Shown: positions 12,201 through 24,557, numbered from the stretch's first letter. The stretch: DNA of 64,000 nucleotides from Eudorina sp. 2006-703-Eu-15 (GCA_003117195.1 BDSI01000051.1:812170-876169), one strand, 5' to 3'. Translations and numbers: made by a program. The notes: generated by a model not told the origin, from the sequence alone.

Positions 12201-15200
12201 ATGGAGCACTGTCAATGGAGTTACTCCATGTAAAGAGTCACCCGAGGTCATTTCGAACTTCCTGACTTGTCGCGAACCTCTGCTGCTTTGCTGCCCGCAG
12301 GAGAAGCTGTGCCCCATCCTCGCCATGTACAAGGCGCCCACCTTCAACCACGCGGTGCACATCGCGCATGAGCTGATCATGTACGGCGGCGCCGGCCACA
12401 CCAGCGTGCTGTACACCAACCCGCTCAACAAGGCTCACATTGAGCTGTTCGAGTCGACGGTGAAGACGGTGCGCATCCTGATCAACACGCCCGCTTCCCA
12501 GGGCGCCATCGGCGATCTGTACAATTTCCACCTGGACCCGTCGCTGACCTTGGGTTGCGGCACGTGGGGCTCCACGTCGGTGTCCAACAACGTGGGCCCG
12601 CAGCACCTGATCAACATCAAGACGGTCACGTCCCGCCGCGAGAACATGCTGTGGTTCCGCGTGCCACCCAAGGTGGGGACCTGGGATGGATGGGTCGACT
12701 ATCGAACGCCGCCGTTTCCAACGCCGCGCCGAACATGGACGCCTGTTGCAGGGGCTGCACGCACGCATTACTTCGCCGCGTGCGTCACCTCAGCATGCCT
12801 TTTCCAGCTTGCTCCCCGAGGGTTTTTAAATTTATTCGCTGTCCGACACGACGCACGCCTTTGCCCGTGCCTGGCAGATTTACTTCAAGGGCGGCTGTCT
12901 CGAGGTGGCGCTGCGCGACCTGGTGGGCAAGCAGCGTGCCTTTATCGTTACCGACAAGCCGCTGTTCGACCTGGGCTACGCGGACAAGGTGACGAACATC
13001 CTGGACAGCCTCAACATTCACCACCAGGTGTTCTACCATGTTACGCCCGACCCGACACTCGCCTGCATCAACGCGGGCCTGAGCGAGATTCTGGAGTTCA
13101 AGCCGGACGTTATCATCGCGATGGGCGGGGGGTCGCCCATGGACGCCGCCAAGGTGCGCATACATGCGACGGCCATGAACGATCAGCACGTACAGTAAGC
13201 AAGGCATCTGTTTGCCGTCCGATGCCGCGTCTATGTGCTGCAGCCGCGCGCGACTTCGCTGGTTACCGTCCGGTCTTCATATTTTGGTGTTGTTGGTGTG
13301 GCATCCAGCCGCGGTCGGGAAGTTCTCCAGTAGTGCGTGCCATCGGTGCCTGCCGGCTGCCGGTCGGCCCTAAGGAGATGATCAGGCGCCCTTCGCAGTG
13401 GCCAGTGGGTGGTTGTCGTAGTTAACCGTGGGATCCACGCTTAATCCATCAGCAAGGCACATTCTGTCGGGACGTGAAATAAGGACGGTTGCCAGCCTCC
13501 GGAACACGTGCGTGACTCATTAGCCATACGTTAAATGCAAAACATAAGGTTTGGTTTCCGTACTTGCATCCCTACACCAACAACGCTTGGTACCCAGATT
13601 ATGTGGCTGATGTACGAGTGCCCGGAGACCCGCTTCGACGGCCTGGCCATGCGCTTCATGGATATCCGCAAGCGAGTGTACGAGGTTCCGGAGCTGGGCA
13701 AGAAGGCCACAATGGTTTGCATCCCCACCACCAGCGGCACCGGCTCCGAGGTGACGCCCTTCTCCGTCGTCACGGATGAGCGTCTGGGCGCCAAGTACCC
13801 TCTGGCGGGTGAGGAGCCGCGCACCGGTGTTTGTCCCTGGACGAGATGTTTGGGGCAAGGGTGGCGCATAAACGGGGGCAGGGTGATGCATCAATGCGAC
13901 GTTATGATGTGTTGTTCCTGTTCGACGTTCACTGCGGCTTAGCGCTTTTCCGCGTTGCCCGCAGACTACGCCCTGACGCCCAACATGGCGATCGTGGACC
14001 CGCAGTTGGTGCTCAACATTCCGAAGAAGCTCACCGCCTGGGGTGGCATCGACGCGCTCACGCACGCACTCGAGAGCTATGTGTCCATTTGCGCCACCGG
14101 TGAGCCGACCACAGCTCATTGCGCAACACACACGTACGCCTCGGCATGTCTTGTTGGCGTTATGTTATTTCTCTTTGTAGTGTTGCGATCAGCAGACTCA
14201 GCTTTCCTGCGCGCGCGCGGGACCATGCCCCGCAACGCTAGCGCGGGACCGTGCCCCGCAACGCTAGCGCGGGACCGTGCCCCGCAACGCTAGCGCGGGA
14301 CCATGCCCCGCAACGCTAGCGCGGGACCATGCCCCGCAACGCTAGCGCGGGACCATGCCCCGCAACGCTAGCGCGGGACCATGCCCCGCAACGCTAGCGC
14401 GGGACCATGCCCCGCAACGCTAGCGCGGGACCATGCCCCGCAACGCTAGCGCGGGACCATGCCCCGAAACGCTAGCGCGGGACCATGCCCCGAAACGCTA
14501 GCGCGGGACCATGCCCCGCAACGCTAGCGCGGACCATGCCCCGCAACGCTAGCGCGGGACCATGTATGCAACGCTAGCGCGGGACCATGCCCCGCAACGT
14601 TAGCGCGGGACCATGTATGCAACGAAACGCTAGCGCGGGACCATGCCACGGTCAACAATTCGTGACTGTTATTATTCGACGCGCAACGGCGCCGTGTGAT
14701 CCAGTTTGCTCAGATTCTTGGAGACCCGCGGCCGCCTGCCCCGTTGTCCAGAGTACACCCGCGGGCTGTCGCGCGAGGCCATCCAGCTGCTGTTCAAGTA
14801 CCTGCCGCGCGCCTACACCAACGGTGCTAACGACTACGAGGCGCGCGAGAAGGTGCACTACGCGGCCACCATTGCCGGCATGGCGTTCGCCAACGCCTTC
14901 CTGGGCATCTGCCACTCCATGGCGCACAAGCTCGGTGGGTTCTGCTCTGGGTTAACTAGTTACATGCTGTGTATTGGGTTGCCGTCAGTTCCGGGTGTGG
15001 GCAGCAGCAGACAGCCGTCTTGTAGGGATGCATATGCTTGGTATTAGCCATGTGATTGCCGCCTTGCAAGAACCCATCCACTCGGGAATTCCCTGGACAT
15101 CTTACCGGTGGTTGTTTGATTGCCGCCGTGGCCCGCAGGCGCTGCTTTCCACGTGCCGCACGGTCTGGCCAACGCGGCGCTGATCAGCCACGTGATCCGC

Positions 15201-15911
15201 TACAACGCCACCGACATGCCCGCCAAGCAGGCGGCCTTCCCGCAGTACCAGTACCCGAACGCCAAGCACAACTACGCTGAGCTGGCGACGATGCTGAACC
15301 TGGGCGGCGAGACGGACGACGAGAAGGTGGGATGCCCGCCTTGCGAGCTTTCCCAAGCACGCACATATAACCACGTCCAAGGGATTTGTACCGGGCAGGT
15401 TTCGTGCGCCCTTGCTGTGTACGTAGGCGTGAATTTGGTCGGTTGCTGTGTTAATGCCTGGGCAGGTGGTCAAGCTTATCGAGGCCGTCGAGGACCTCAA
15501 GAAGAAGGTGGACATTCCGCCGACTATCAAGGAGGTCTTCAACAGCGACCCTGCCAAGGGCGAGGAGTACCTGGCCCGTCTGGACGCGTGAGTCAGGAGG
15601 GGAACTGCAGCGTGCGTGGAGGCATCCACAACTCCGGATGCTGGCAGACAGCCCAATTTGTATTATGTTGTTATCCACTGCGGTTGCCAGGGCGTGTTTT
15701 CTTCCAAGCTTTTCGCCGTCACCTCATGACTGTCCTGCCCCGCGGCCCTCCCTGCGTGTGCTGCAGCCTGGCGGAGGACGCCTTCGACGACCAGTGCACG
15801 GGCGCCAACCCACGCTACCCGCTCATCGCGGACCTGAAGCAGATCTACATTGACGCATTCGAGGCGCCCATCCTGCCAATCAAGACCCTCGAGTTCTTCA
15901 GCAAGGTCTGA
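9296..15911 (+). CDS. ADHE: Bifunctional aldehyde/alcohol dehydrogenase, copy 1
   Basis: It converts acetyl-CoA to acetaldehyde and then ethanol using NADH, the ethanol branch of algal fermentation. Fifteen exons join in phase: 9296-9472, 9632-9775, 9909-10013, 10412-10541, 10749-10904, 11189-11550, 11831-11989, 12301-12672, 12878-13153, 13598-13808, 13965-14099, 14752-14934, 15139-15326, 15466-15587 and 15767-15911. The total is 954 residues, the length I recall for Chlamydomonas ADH1. Residues 1 to about 75 form an Arg/Ala/Pro-rich organelle transit peptide (LVCEAAP near residue 36). The ALDH half carries the catalytic Cys in FDNGVICASEQS. The iron-ADH half carries GGGSPMDAAK for NAD binding and the metal-site His regions in ICHSMAHKLG and HVPHGLANAALISH. 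The CDS is intact with no frameshift. Intron 11 carries a 26-bp minisatellite. A second copy follows at 18398 on the same strand. Confidence 0.97.
10130..10185 (-). repeat. Dispersed repeat, copy B
   Basis: Read on the minus strand it contains ttattattaaggatgttaca, then gcggaccccgcgggtcat and cggtgacggccaacgg. It is nearly identical to 62440-62495 and related to 5571-5640. It sits in intron 3 of the first ADHE copy and is absent from intron 3 of the second, so it marks an insertion after duplication or a loss from copy 2. Confidence 0.55.
14217..14645 (+). repeat. 26-bp minisatellite in ADHE copy 1 intron 11
   Basis: About 16 head-to-tail copies of a 26-bp unit, gcgggaccatgccccgcaac followed by gctagc. 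Variants carry gaccgtg, ccgaaac or a tatgcaac segment near the right end. Each unit contains a short inverted repeat, gcggg and cccgc around a 7-base loop, and the palindrome gctagc. The paralogous intron (22575-22799) is otherwise alignable but has no array. The period is not a multiple of three, and the open frames across it are meaningless. Confidence 0.95.
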
Positions 15912-16441
15912 AGCGGCTGTTGATTACCCTGGAAGACTTGCCCAAAACCTGAAATGGAGACTCGATTCATCGTGCGTGTACGAATGTACAAATTCTTTGC
16001 GGAGTGGAGTGTCGCACAGTGCGTTGGATTATTCTTTTACGGAAACTTCCGGGTAGAGGAAAATTCTTTAACGCGCTCATGCTGTCTTGCGAGGAAGATT
16101 GCTTCGCCTCCACGGCGTGCGCACGGTGCTTTCTTAAGCGTTGGATGAGGGATTCCCGCGATGTTCTGCCCGGCAGCCTGCGCATCGCAGCGCTGCAGGA
16201 AGTGTGTTTCACCATGCTTCGAGTGCCGGTAGCATTTTGCACGTCTTGATAAGTCCATGTATGTGTAGTGAGACCTGTTGTTGGGGTTTCGACGCACGCG
16301 TGTTGTAAAAACGGATGTTGTACATGCCACAGCGAGTTTACTTAAGAGGATGCACTTAAATAAAACTGGATTGTAAGCCTGGTGCCCTTGTTCACCTGCT
16401 ATTCTTTGTTCTTTTGGCTGCGTGTTGTGAAGGAATGCCTG
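15912..16441 (+). terminator. ADHE copy 1 3' untranslated region
   Basis: Two TGTAA motifs, the usual polyadenylation signal of volvocine algae, occur at 16304-16308 and 16372-16376, about 390 and 460 bases after the stop codon. Either could set the transcript end. No coding frame is supported in this stretch. Confidence 0.55.
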
Positions 16442-16582
16442 TCTGGTGCGGTTTCCTGAAGGGTCAATCCTGGCACTCCGTCCGGAGGCCTGGTGTGGTA
16501 GTTGGTACAGCTGCAACGACCTGTACGACCTACGGAGGATGGTGGATGAATGTGCAGTCCGTGGCAGGGGCGGATGAAAGAA
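16442..16582 (+). repeat. Diverged copy of the SINE tail
   Basis: This stretch aligns over about 140 bases, with many substitutions, to the body of the tRNA-derived element at the right end of the window (63826-63955). Shared blocks include ctggygcggtttcc, caatcctggc, gcctggtgt-gtag and gatggtggatgaatgtgcag-like sequence. No tRNA-like head is visible, so it appears 5'-truncated or decayed. It lies in the spacer between the ADHE copies. Confidence 0.5.
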
Positions 16583-18397
16583 GGCGTGTGTGCATTTGAT
16601 TGTAAATGGCGTGGACATGTTGTGCAAACATGAGACATGCGTGTGGGCCGGTCGTCTATTACGGCAAATAGTATCTGGTGACTGGCATTGAGCTCTGCAC
16701 TCATCGGCCCTCTGGCCTTCGGGTAAAAGCTGGCTGGTCTGATCCCTGATCCATCTGCCGCGTTGTGATGTGGGGTCCTGCGTTGCGTTAGGGCTGGGCT
16801 GTAAGGCGTATACCCTTCGTCCATGTCACGAAACTGAGCCGACACTTGCAAGTTACCTAACTAGGTAAAAGTCATATACAGTGAAATTTCATTTTTTATG
16901 TTATATTGCGAGCTATAAGGGGCTGTTTGACTAAAGATAGGTTTCAATTCTCAAACGTAATGGCGTACGGCACGATGAGGATGCATTAGTCGGGACCATG
17001 ACCATGCACTCGCATGACTATGCCCTTGGTGGACGATATATAGTGTTTTGCCTTGGAAACGATTTCAACATTACCAATCGGTTTGGTAACCAGGGCAAGC
17101 AAGTAACGTTCGCGAGTCGCAAGCATCACCGGCATCACGTGCCGTACAGGAGGAGAAATTGCCTAAGTTCGGCCTGGTTCATTACGCCTTCATGCACTTC
17201 ATGCAGCCATGCTAACAGCAATAGACTTGCTCGTGCGACAAGCTCGGTACAGGGGCTAGTTCCACCGGATGGGCATGTATGCACGAATGCACCCAGGTAC
17301 GCCGAGGCCGGTTACGTCTCCGCTGGGCACGTCATTTAAAGCTCCCTGACATATGTTATAGAATGTTTTCAAACAGCTGTGGCCATCAATCTGTACACGA
17401 CTGATGTATGCATAGACACCATCGAACGGTTCGAGCAGATGCCAGCAGGAACCGAGTTGTCAGACTTCGTCGTCGAAAGCCTTTCACGATTGTTATGCCG
17501 CGACTCTAGAGGGCAGACTCCGTACCCTAATTGCGTAAAAACCAACAGTACATCAGCAAAACGTACTGCACTGCGGACCGGGAGCGAACAAACCCTTTCT
17601 TCAAGCGTAGCACATGACTGCAAGCCAAAGCAAGGGTTTCACTATGTCGGGATGACCTGCACCCAGGAGAACAAAGAAGAAAAGCTGTGCTTACGCGTTA
17701 CGAGACAGCGGAGAGAGTTATATTCGACTTCCAGATGCCTTTGACCTTATAAAGACCTATAATAATCCTTCGAAAGTCCTATTGAAACATTTCAACCTTA
17801 CGTTATAACGAATGCTGAATTTACACGCCGAAACTCCCGACGCAGGTCCACCTCATCGCCAAGTTAACCATATCGGCACAATTTGCATTGATGACCATTA
17901 TATCATTATTAGCGCCTATTTACATACTGCATTGCCTTGATGCCGGGCTCATGGCCCGCGGATTTATCCGTACATGTTCTCTCGTTCCGGCATTCCCCAA
18001 ACCTACATAAACGACCCGGGACACATCATGTATAATTACATATAAAGTATATCCTTGGCGGTCAGTGATTCATTGTTGTATCGGGGCATAAGCTATATTG
18101 TTACGTGCTTGTCCGCCAATTTGCTTCTTCATCTTTCAAAGACCTGAACTATCTGTATTAAGTCGGTCGTGCACTGCGCTAGGTGAGCTCTTTTGGTGAG
18201 GATATTTGTCGTTCGCAACACCTGGACTGCCACTGGGCTCGCTCGCTTGTTTAGCTCTTGTCCTGTGGCCTTTAAGACGTCCTTTCTTTGTCATAGAAAG
18301 TGTTGCGTACCTTAACATTCAAGGGGAGAAGAATTTCGTAGTCGACCGACACTCCGTTGTCGCTTCTAACGCATTTCGTTTTCACCTTGCAGCCACA
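16583..18397. other. Spacer between the ADHE copies
   Basis: This is AT-richer sequence with no convincing gene. An open frame at 17379-17744 lacks the GC-rich third positions of local genes and has no recognisable motif. The right end must contain the promoter of ADHE copy 2. The tract ttttcaccttgcag just before the ATG at 18398 looks like a 3' splice site of a leader intron. Confidence 0.45.
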
Positions 18398-21300
18398 ATG
18401 TCGGCCAAGCTTCTTTCTTGCAAGCGCGGTGCCGTCCAGGCCGCGAAGCTGACTTCTGCGACACCGATTGTGCCGCGACTCGGCAGTCGCAAGGCGCAGC
18501 GCATCGTCTGCGAGGCCGCTGCTGCATCCTCTGCGTCGGCGCCCCCTAAGCCCGAGCCAGCGGTGGTGTCTGCTCCCGTAAGTGGTTCCCGAAACAAGAT
18601 TGCGTGCTTCAGGGTGTTCCGACAGACCACAGTCACGTAAAGGATGTATGCGAAACGAGCTAAACATCATATCGTCTCTCTCTCTGTAGGAGACTGCCGC
18701 CGCACCTCCTGCGCCAGCCAAGAAGGAGCGTCCACCCGTCGCTGACGATCAGCTTACGCAATTGAAGGCGCTGCTCAAGCGGGCTCACGCAGCGCAGCAG
18801 AAGTATGCGACTTATTCGCAGGCGCAGGTAATTTGAACCCTTTGGTGATATCGAATGTTCTCGAACTGGTTACCACTGCTGCACATATGGTGGATTTGCG
18901 AATGGCAGCTGTCTGCGTCGATTGCATTACAGGGCTAGCTTGTTAGGTTGAACCAGTGTCATAAACCATTGAATTCAGGTCGACGAAATTTTCCGGCGGG
19001 CTGCTGAGGCTGCTAATGCTGCGCGTATTCCACTGGCAAAAATGGCTGTTGAGGAGACCCGCATGGGCGTTGTGGAGGACAAGGTATGTAAGAAACGTTC
19101 TGTGCGCGGATCAACCACCCGCTATTGGACCAGGACTTGTTGTACGGCCTGAAGTCCCGCGCTTACGCGTTGAGCATATCCCCGCACCGACGTGCACGCG
19201 CAGGTTGTCAAGAATCACTTTGCTTCTGAGTTCATTTACAACAAGTACAAGAACACGAAGACTTGTGGCGTTATTGAGGAGGACGAGGCTGGCGGCATTC
19301 AGAGGGTGGCCGAGCCTGTGGGCGTGATTGCCGGTAAGTGTATTTTGGTCCCAATATGTGATGGCGTTACCCTGATGGGCCCTTCGTTGTGCATACGTTC
19401 CGCAGGCATCGTGCCGACCACTAACCCGACGTCCACCGCCATCTTCAAGGCGCTGCTGGCGCTCAAGACCCGCAACGCGTTGGTGCTGTGCCCGCACCCG
19501 CGCGCCGCCAAGGCGACCATTGCTGCCGCAAAGATCGTCCGTGATGCTGCCGTCGCTGCGGGTGAGCCGTGTACCTGCTGAATACATCCGCTGTGCATGT
19601 GCGCAAGTGCCTGTCCCGCAGTCCTTGCACCACGGCAGATAGATAGCTGGTAGATAGATAGCAGGGCAGATAGATAGCAGGGCAGATAGATAGCAGGGCA
19701 GATAGATAGCTAAACACGGAATCCTCCACCCGTGTTGATCATGGCGGTTGCCCATACGCGCGATGCGTCGGTGGTTGTCCGTGGCAAGCCCAGTATTGGC
19801 GTGTTGGTCGATGCGTGGGGATATGGCATGCCATGTTGTACCTGACATTAATCTTGCAATGTCACATCATACTCCCTCTGTACACCTGTGTGTTTCGCGC
19901 CTCACAGGTGCCCCGCCGGACATCATCAGCTGGGTGGAGAACCCGTCGCTGCCGGTCTCCCAGGCCCTGATGCAGGCGCCGGAGATCAGCCTCATCCTGG
20001 CCACCGGTGGTCCGGCCATGGTCCGGGCTGCGTACTCCTCCGGCCACCCGTCACTGGGTGTGGGCGCGGGTAACACGCCCGCTCTGATTGACGAGACCGC
20101 CGACGTGAAGATGGCCGTCAGCTCGATTATGCTGTCCAAGACGTTCGACAACGGCGTCATCTGCGCGTCGGAGCAGTCGGTGGTGGTGGTTGGCCAAGTG
20201 TACGACGAAGTTCGGGCTGAGTTCATCCGCCGCGGTGCCTACTTCCTGAACGAGGAGGAGAAGGCCAAGGTGAGCCACGGACCGAGTCTGGCGACTACTA
20301 CGCGATTTGGGTTGGGTTGTGAGCTGAGTGACAGTGTCTACTACGACCCTTACTGCTTTGCTTCAGAGGGTGTCGGCCTGCACTTTCTGCTGCAGGACGT
20401 GGGTTTACGGTTTCCTGGCTTTTTCAGATTGATTGTCCGCCTGCGACATGCACGTTTGCAGGTCCGTGCTGGCGTGCTAATTGATGGCAAGCTGAACCCC
20501 AACATTGTGGGCCAGTCCATCCCCAAGCTGGCGGAGCTGTTCGGCATCAAGGTTCCGCAAGGGACCCGCGTATTGATCGGCGAGGTGGAGGCCTGGGGTG
20601 ACACCGAGCCACTGTCCCAGGTGAGGGGAAGCACTGCTTTGGGGATGTGTAGAGGTTCGGCGCATGGTTGTGCTGGTTAAGGAGTTACGTAAATTTTACT
20701 CATGCAGCAGAAAGCCGGAATTTTACTCATGCAGCAGAAAGTCGGAAAGAACATGCGTTGGTTTATTTCGCCGACTGCCATTTGTTGATGCTTTGCTGCC
20801 CGCAGGAGAAGCTGTGCCCCATCCTCGCCATGTACAAGGCGCCCACCTACAACCACGCGGTGCACATCGCGCATGAGCTGATCATGTACGGCGGCGCCGG
20901 CCACACCAGCGTGCTGTACACCAACCCGCTCAACAAAGCTCACATTGAGCTGTTCGAGTCGACGGTGAAGACGGTGCGCATCCTGATCAACACGCCCGCT
21001 TCCCAGGGCGCCATCGGCGATCTGTACAATTTCCACCTGGACCCGTCGCTGACCTTGGGGTGCGGCACGTGGGGCTCCACGTCGGTGTCCAACAACGTGG
21101 GCCCGCAGCACCTGATCAACATCAAGACGGTCACGTCCCGCCGCGAGAACATGCTGTGGTTCCGCGTGCCGCCCAAGGTGGGGTTTTTGATCTGTAGATG
21201 GCTTTGTGAAATAAGTAATCAGTATTGTAAAGGCACCTGCAGCGCGATCTTGTAACAGCCTTCCTGCCCTCTCAGTTGCAGCAGCAGAGTCAACTTCCTC

Positions 21301-23985
21301 GCCGTCTTGCAGCCCCTTGTTCTCCGTTCAACGCGGTGATGCATGCATGCATCAGCGCAACTGTGGAATCTGTCGTTTAGACGGCGCGTTTCACGACGGC
21401 GCAAGAGCTGCTGTGTAATTAGGCTGCGGACGACATTTTTCCTGAACTGCTTGCGCAGATTTACTTCAAGGGAGGCTGCCTGGAGGTTGCGCTGCGTGAC
21501 CTGGTGGGCAAGAAGCGTGCGTTCGTCGTCACCGACAAGCCGCTGTTCGACCTGGGCTTCGCGGACAAGGTGACCCGGATCTTGGATACGATCAACGTTC
21601 ACCACCAGGTGTTCTACCATGTTACGCCCGACCCGACACTCGCCTGCATCAACGCGGGCCTCAGCGAAATTCTGGAGTTCAAGCCGGACGTTATCATTGC
21701 TCTGGGTGGTGGTTCCCCGATGGATGCTGCGAAGGTGGGTGTTTCCACACTGCATTCAGACGTGATAAATTTTGAGGCGCGCGCTGGTGCCGTCGCTGGC
21801 GCAGTTCCATACATACTTTTGTCAGGTTTGGGCATGGCAGAGCGCAGCTTTTTCGTCACAGATAGCTTGCATAGTTTGACCAGTAAGTAGACGATGGGTG
21901 CTTGTTGTACAAAGTATCCCTCTCCTCCCGTCATTATAGATCATGTGGCTGATGTACGAGTGCCCGGAGACGCGCTTCGACGGCCTGGCCATGCGCTTCA
22001 TGGATATCCGCAAGCGCGTGTACGAGGTTCCGGAGCTGGGCAAGAAGGCCACCATGGTGTGCATCCCCACCACCAGCGGCACCGGCTCCGAGGTGACGCC
22101 CTTCTCCGTCGTCACGGATGAGCGTCTGGGCGCCAAGTACCCTCTGGCGGGTGAGGAGCCGCGCAACGGGTGTCTGTGCATGGACGAGGGGTTCGGGGCA
22201 AGGGTGGCGCAGAAACGGGGGTAGGGTGATGCATGCACGTTGTGACGCGTTGTTGGTCGGTGCCCCACTAAGGTTGGTCCCAACGGGCCGAGATTTTGCA
22301 CATCTGCGAACTTGTTCTAGTCACAAGCTGTGTTCCGACGTACTAAGTGCATGCAGGAGATTTCGGTCGCTGCATTCGCTACCTCAAATACCTTATGAGG
22401 TTGTCACTGCAGCTAAGCGCTGTTCCGTGTTGCCCGCAGACTACGCCCTGACGCCCAACATGGCGATCGTGGACCCGCAGTTGGTGCTCAACATTCCGAA
22501 GAAGCTCACCGCCTGGGGTGGCATCGACGCGCTCACGCACGCGCTCGAGAGCTATGTGTCCATTTGCGCTACCGGTGAGCCGACCACAACTCATTGCGCA
22601 ACACGCACGTACGCCTCGGCATGTCTTGTTGGCGTCATGTTATTGCTCCTGTAGTGTCGCAGTCAGACCCAGCTTCGCCAGCGCGAGACTACTGTCACAG
22701 ATTATCATAGTCGTAGTAATCCTCTGGCCTTCAAACCTCTGTCATTCGACGAGCCTGGAACCATGATTTGGATCCGCTGCCACCTGCCCCGTTGTCCAGA
22801 GTACACCCGCGGGCTGTCGCGCGAGGCCATCCAGCTGCTGTTCAAGTACCTGCCGCGCGCCTACACTAACGGTGCCAACGACTACGAGGCGCGCGAGAAG
22901 GTGCACTACGCGGCCACCATTGCAGGCATGGCGTTCGCCAACGCCTTCCTGGGCATCTGCCACTCCATGGCGCACAAGCTCGGTGAGTGCTGCTCGGTCA
23001 GGTAAATCGTTGCTATGGGTCCAGTGGTTTGTCATCAATTTTGGGTGCTGGCAGACTACTGATGCAGGCATGCTGTTGGTATCGGTCACGTGAATATAGC
23101 TTGCTGCAGTACGAGCTTTCACTGTGTACCCACTGTGAATCCTCTGGACCATGCGTCTAGCTGACCAGTGGTTGTTTGATTGCCGCCGTGGCCCGCAGGC
23201 GCTGCTTTCCACGTGCCGCACGGTCTGGCCAACGCGGCGCTGATCAGCCACGTGATCCGCTACAACGCCACCGACATGCCCGCCAAGCAGGCGGCCTTCC
23301 CGCAGTACCAGTACCCGAACGCCAAGCACAACTACGCTGAGCTGGCGACGATGCTGAACCTGGGCGGCGAGACGGACGACGAGAAGGTGGGATGCTTGCG
23401 AAACCCCTTAAGGCCAACCTTCACATGCGCGCGCGATAAATAGCTAGGAACGGTTTCAGTCCTCGTCGGGTGTATGCTGCTGCAGTGGCAAGCATGCTGA
23501 CCGGTTCTGAGCCCCCTTGTTCCTGCCCTGTACCTAGGTTGTTGGTTGCTGTGTTGTGCCGCCGTAGGTTGTTAAGCTTATCGAGGCCGTTGAGGACCTC
23601 AAGAAAAAGGTGGACATTCCGCCGACTATCAAGGAGGTCTTCAACAACGACCCTGCCAAGGGCGAGGAGTACCTGTCGCGGCTTGACCTGTAAGTGCCCG
23701 CCAACGTAATGCATCCATCCAATTACGTACAGTTGTACACCGGTAGCGTATACTGTGTCCTCTAGCCAGCGCCGGCGCTTTTGGGTTTCCTGTTCCGTCA
23801 GCGTTCTGACGTGATGGTTGTTGTCCTGTGTGTGCTGCAGCCTGGCGGAGGACGCCTTCGACGACCAGTGCACGGGCGCCAACCCGCGCTACCCGCTGAT
23901 CGCGGACCTGAAGCAGATCTACATTGACGCCTACGAGGCGCCCATCCTGCCGATCAAGACCCTCGAGTTCTTCAGCAAGGTCTGA
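18398..23985 (+). CDS. ADHE: Bifunctional aldehyde/alcohol dehydrogenase, copy 2
   Basis: Same enzyme as copy 1, 953 residues. Exons: 18398-18577, 18690-18827, 18979-19083, 19204-19333, 19406-19561, 19908-20269, 20462-20620, 20806-21177, 21459-21734, 21940-22150, 22440-22574, 22800-22982, 23199-23386, 23568-23689 and 23841-23985. From exon 3 on, every exon has the same length and phase as in copy 1. The transit peptide differs (MSAKLLSCKRGAVQAAKL start), as does the linker before the first conserved helix, so targeting could differ. Catalytic Cys (DNGVICASEQS), GGGSPMDAAK and the metal-binding His regions are all kept. Exons 5-8, 10-13 and the second half of exon 9 are nearly identical in DNA to copy 1, whereas exons 1-4 and the first half of exon 9 are clearly diverged. 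The gene is compact, with short introns and no minisatellite. Confidence 0.97.
19635..19710 (+). repeat. Short tandem array, ADHE copy 2 intron 5
   Basis: About four units of a 16-bp motif built on gcagatagatagcagg. The corresponding site in copy 1 (about 10980-10995) has only one unit, so the array expanded in copy 2, or contracted in copy 1, after the flanking intron was last homogenised. Confidence 0.85.
20692..20745 (+). repeat. 27-bp tandem duplication, ADHE copy 2 intron 7
   Basis: Two adjacent 27-bp units beginning aattttactcatgcagcaga differ at one base (agccgg versus agtcgg). The duplication is absent from intron 7 of copy 1. Confidence 0.85.
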
Positions 23986-24557
23986 AGCGGATGGTATATT
24001 GGCCTTGCAACGTAGCTAGCTCGCTTGTGACCTGGGCGAGCTGGTTTAATATTCAATCGCGTCCACTTGTACGCTGACTGCTTGAAGGAAGAGTGGAAGA
24101 ATTCTTTGTCCTATGCTCTGTTTGCGCATGGGGGGAAATGCGCATGTGAGAGTAAGGCTGGTCGGCGTGGTGCGATGCGACGTGCACTTCGAAGAAGTAG
24201 CTGCTTACTTAATGAAGTCGTCCCGTGTGCGAGACCTGTATGAGGGTTGTGAGCACTGCGCATACGTGCGCTGACACATTCTTTTGCGTGTAGAACTGCA
24301 GCTTTGAGGTTTGGTACATTGCCTTGCCTTCATGTACTTGCAAGTGTGTACAGGGTGCGTGGTTCATTGTTCGAGGTCAAAAGTAAAGGATGCGTGGGGA
24401 CTCCGAGTAGACACTCGTGAGGTCTGGTCGTCTTGCGCCTGTACAGATGTGAGGGGCTGCACAAGAATACGCGGGCCGGCATTCAAGTGATTCGTTGCAC
24501 GGTGCACGAGTGACGATCGGCTAATGGGGCTCGGTAGGAACAGGAGGATAGCCTTTA

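Noticed and set aside
14217..14645. Possible CRISPR-like array
   Set aside because: The units are directly adjacent with no unique spacers, lie in a eukaryotic intron, and form a plain minisatellite.
17379..17744. 121-codon plus-strand frame in the ADHE spacer
   Set aside because: It lacks the GC-rich third positions of local genes, has no motif, and lies in AT-rich sequence. It could be real but is not supported.
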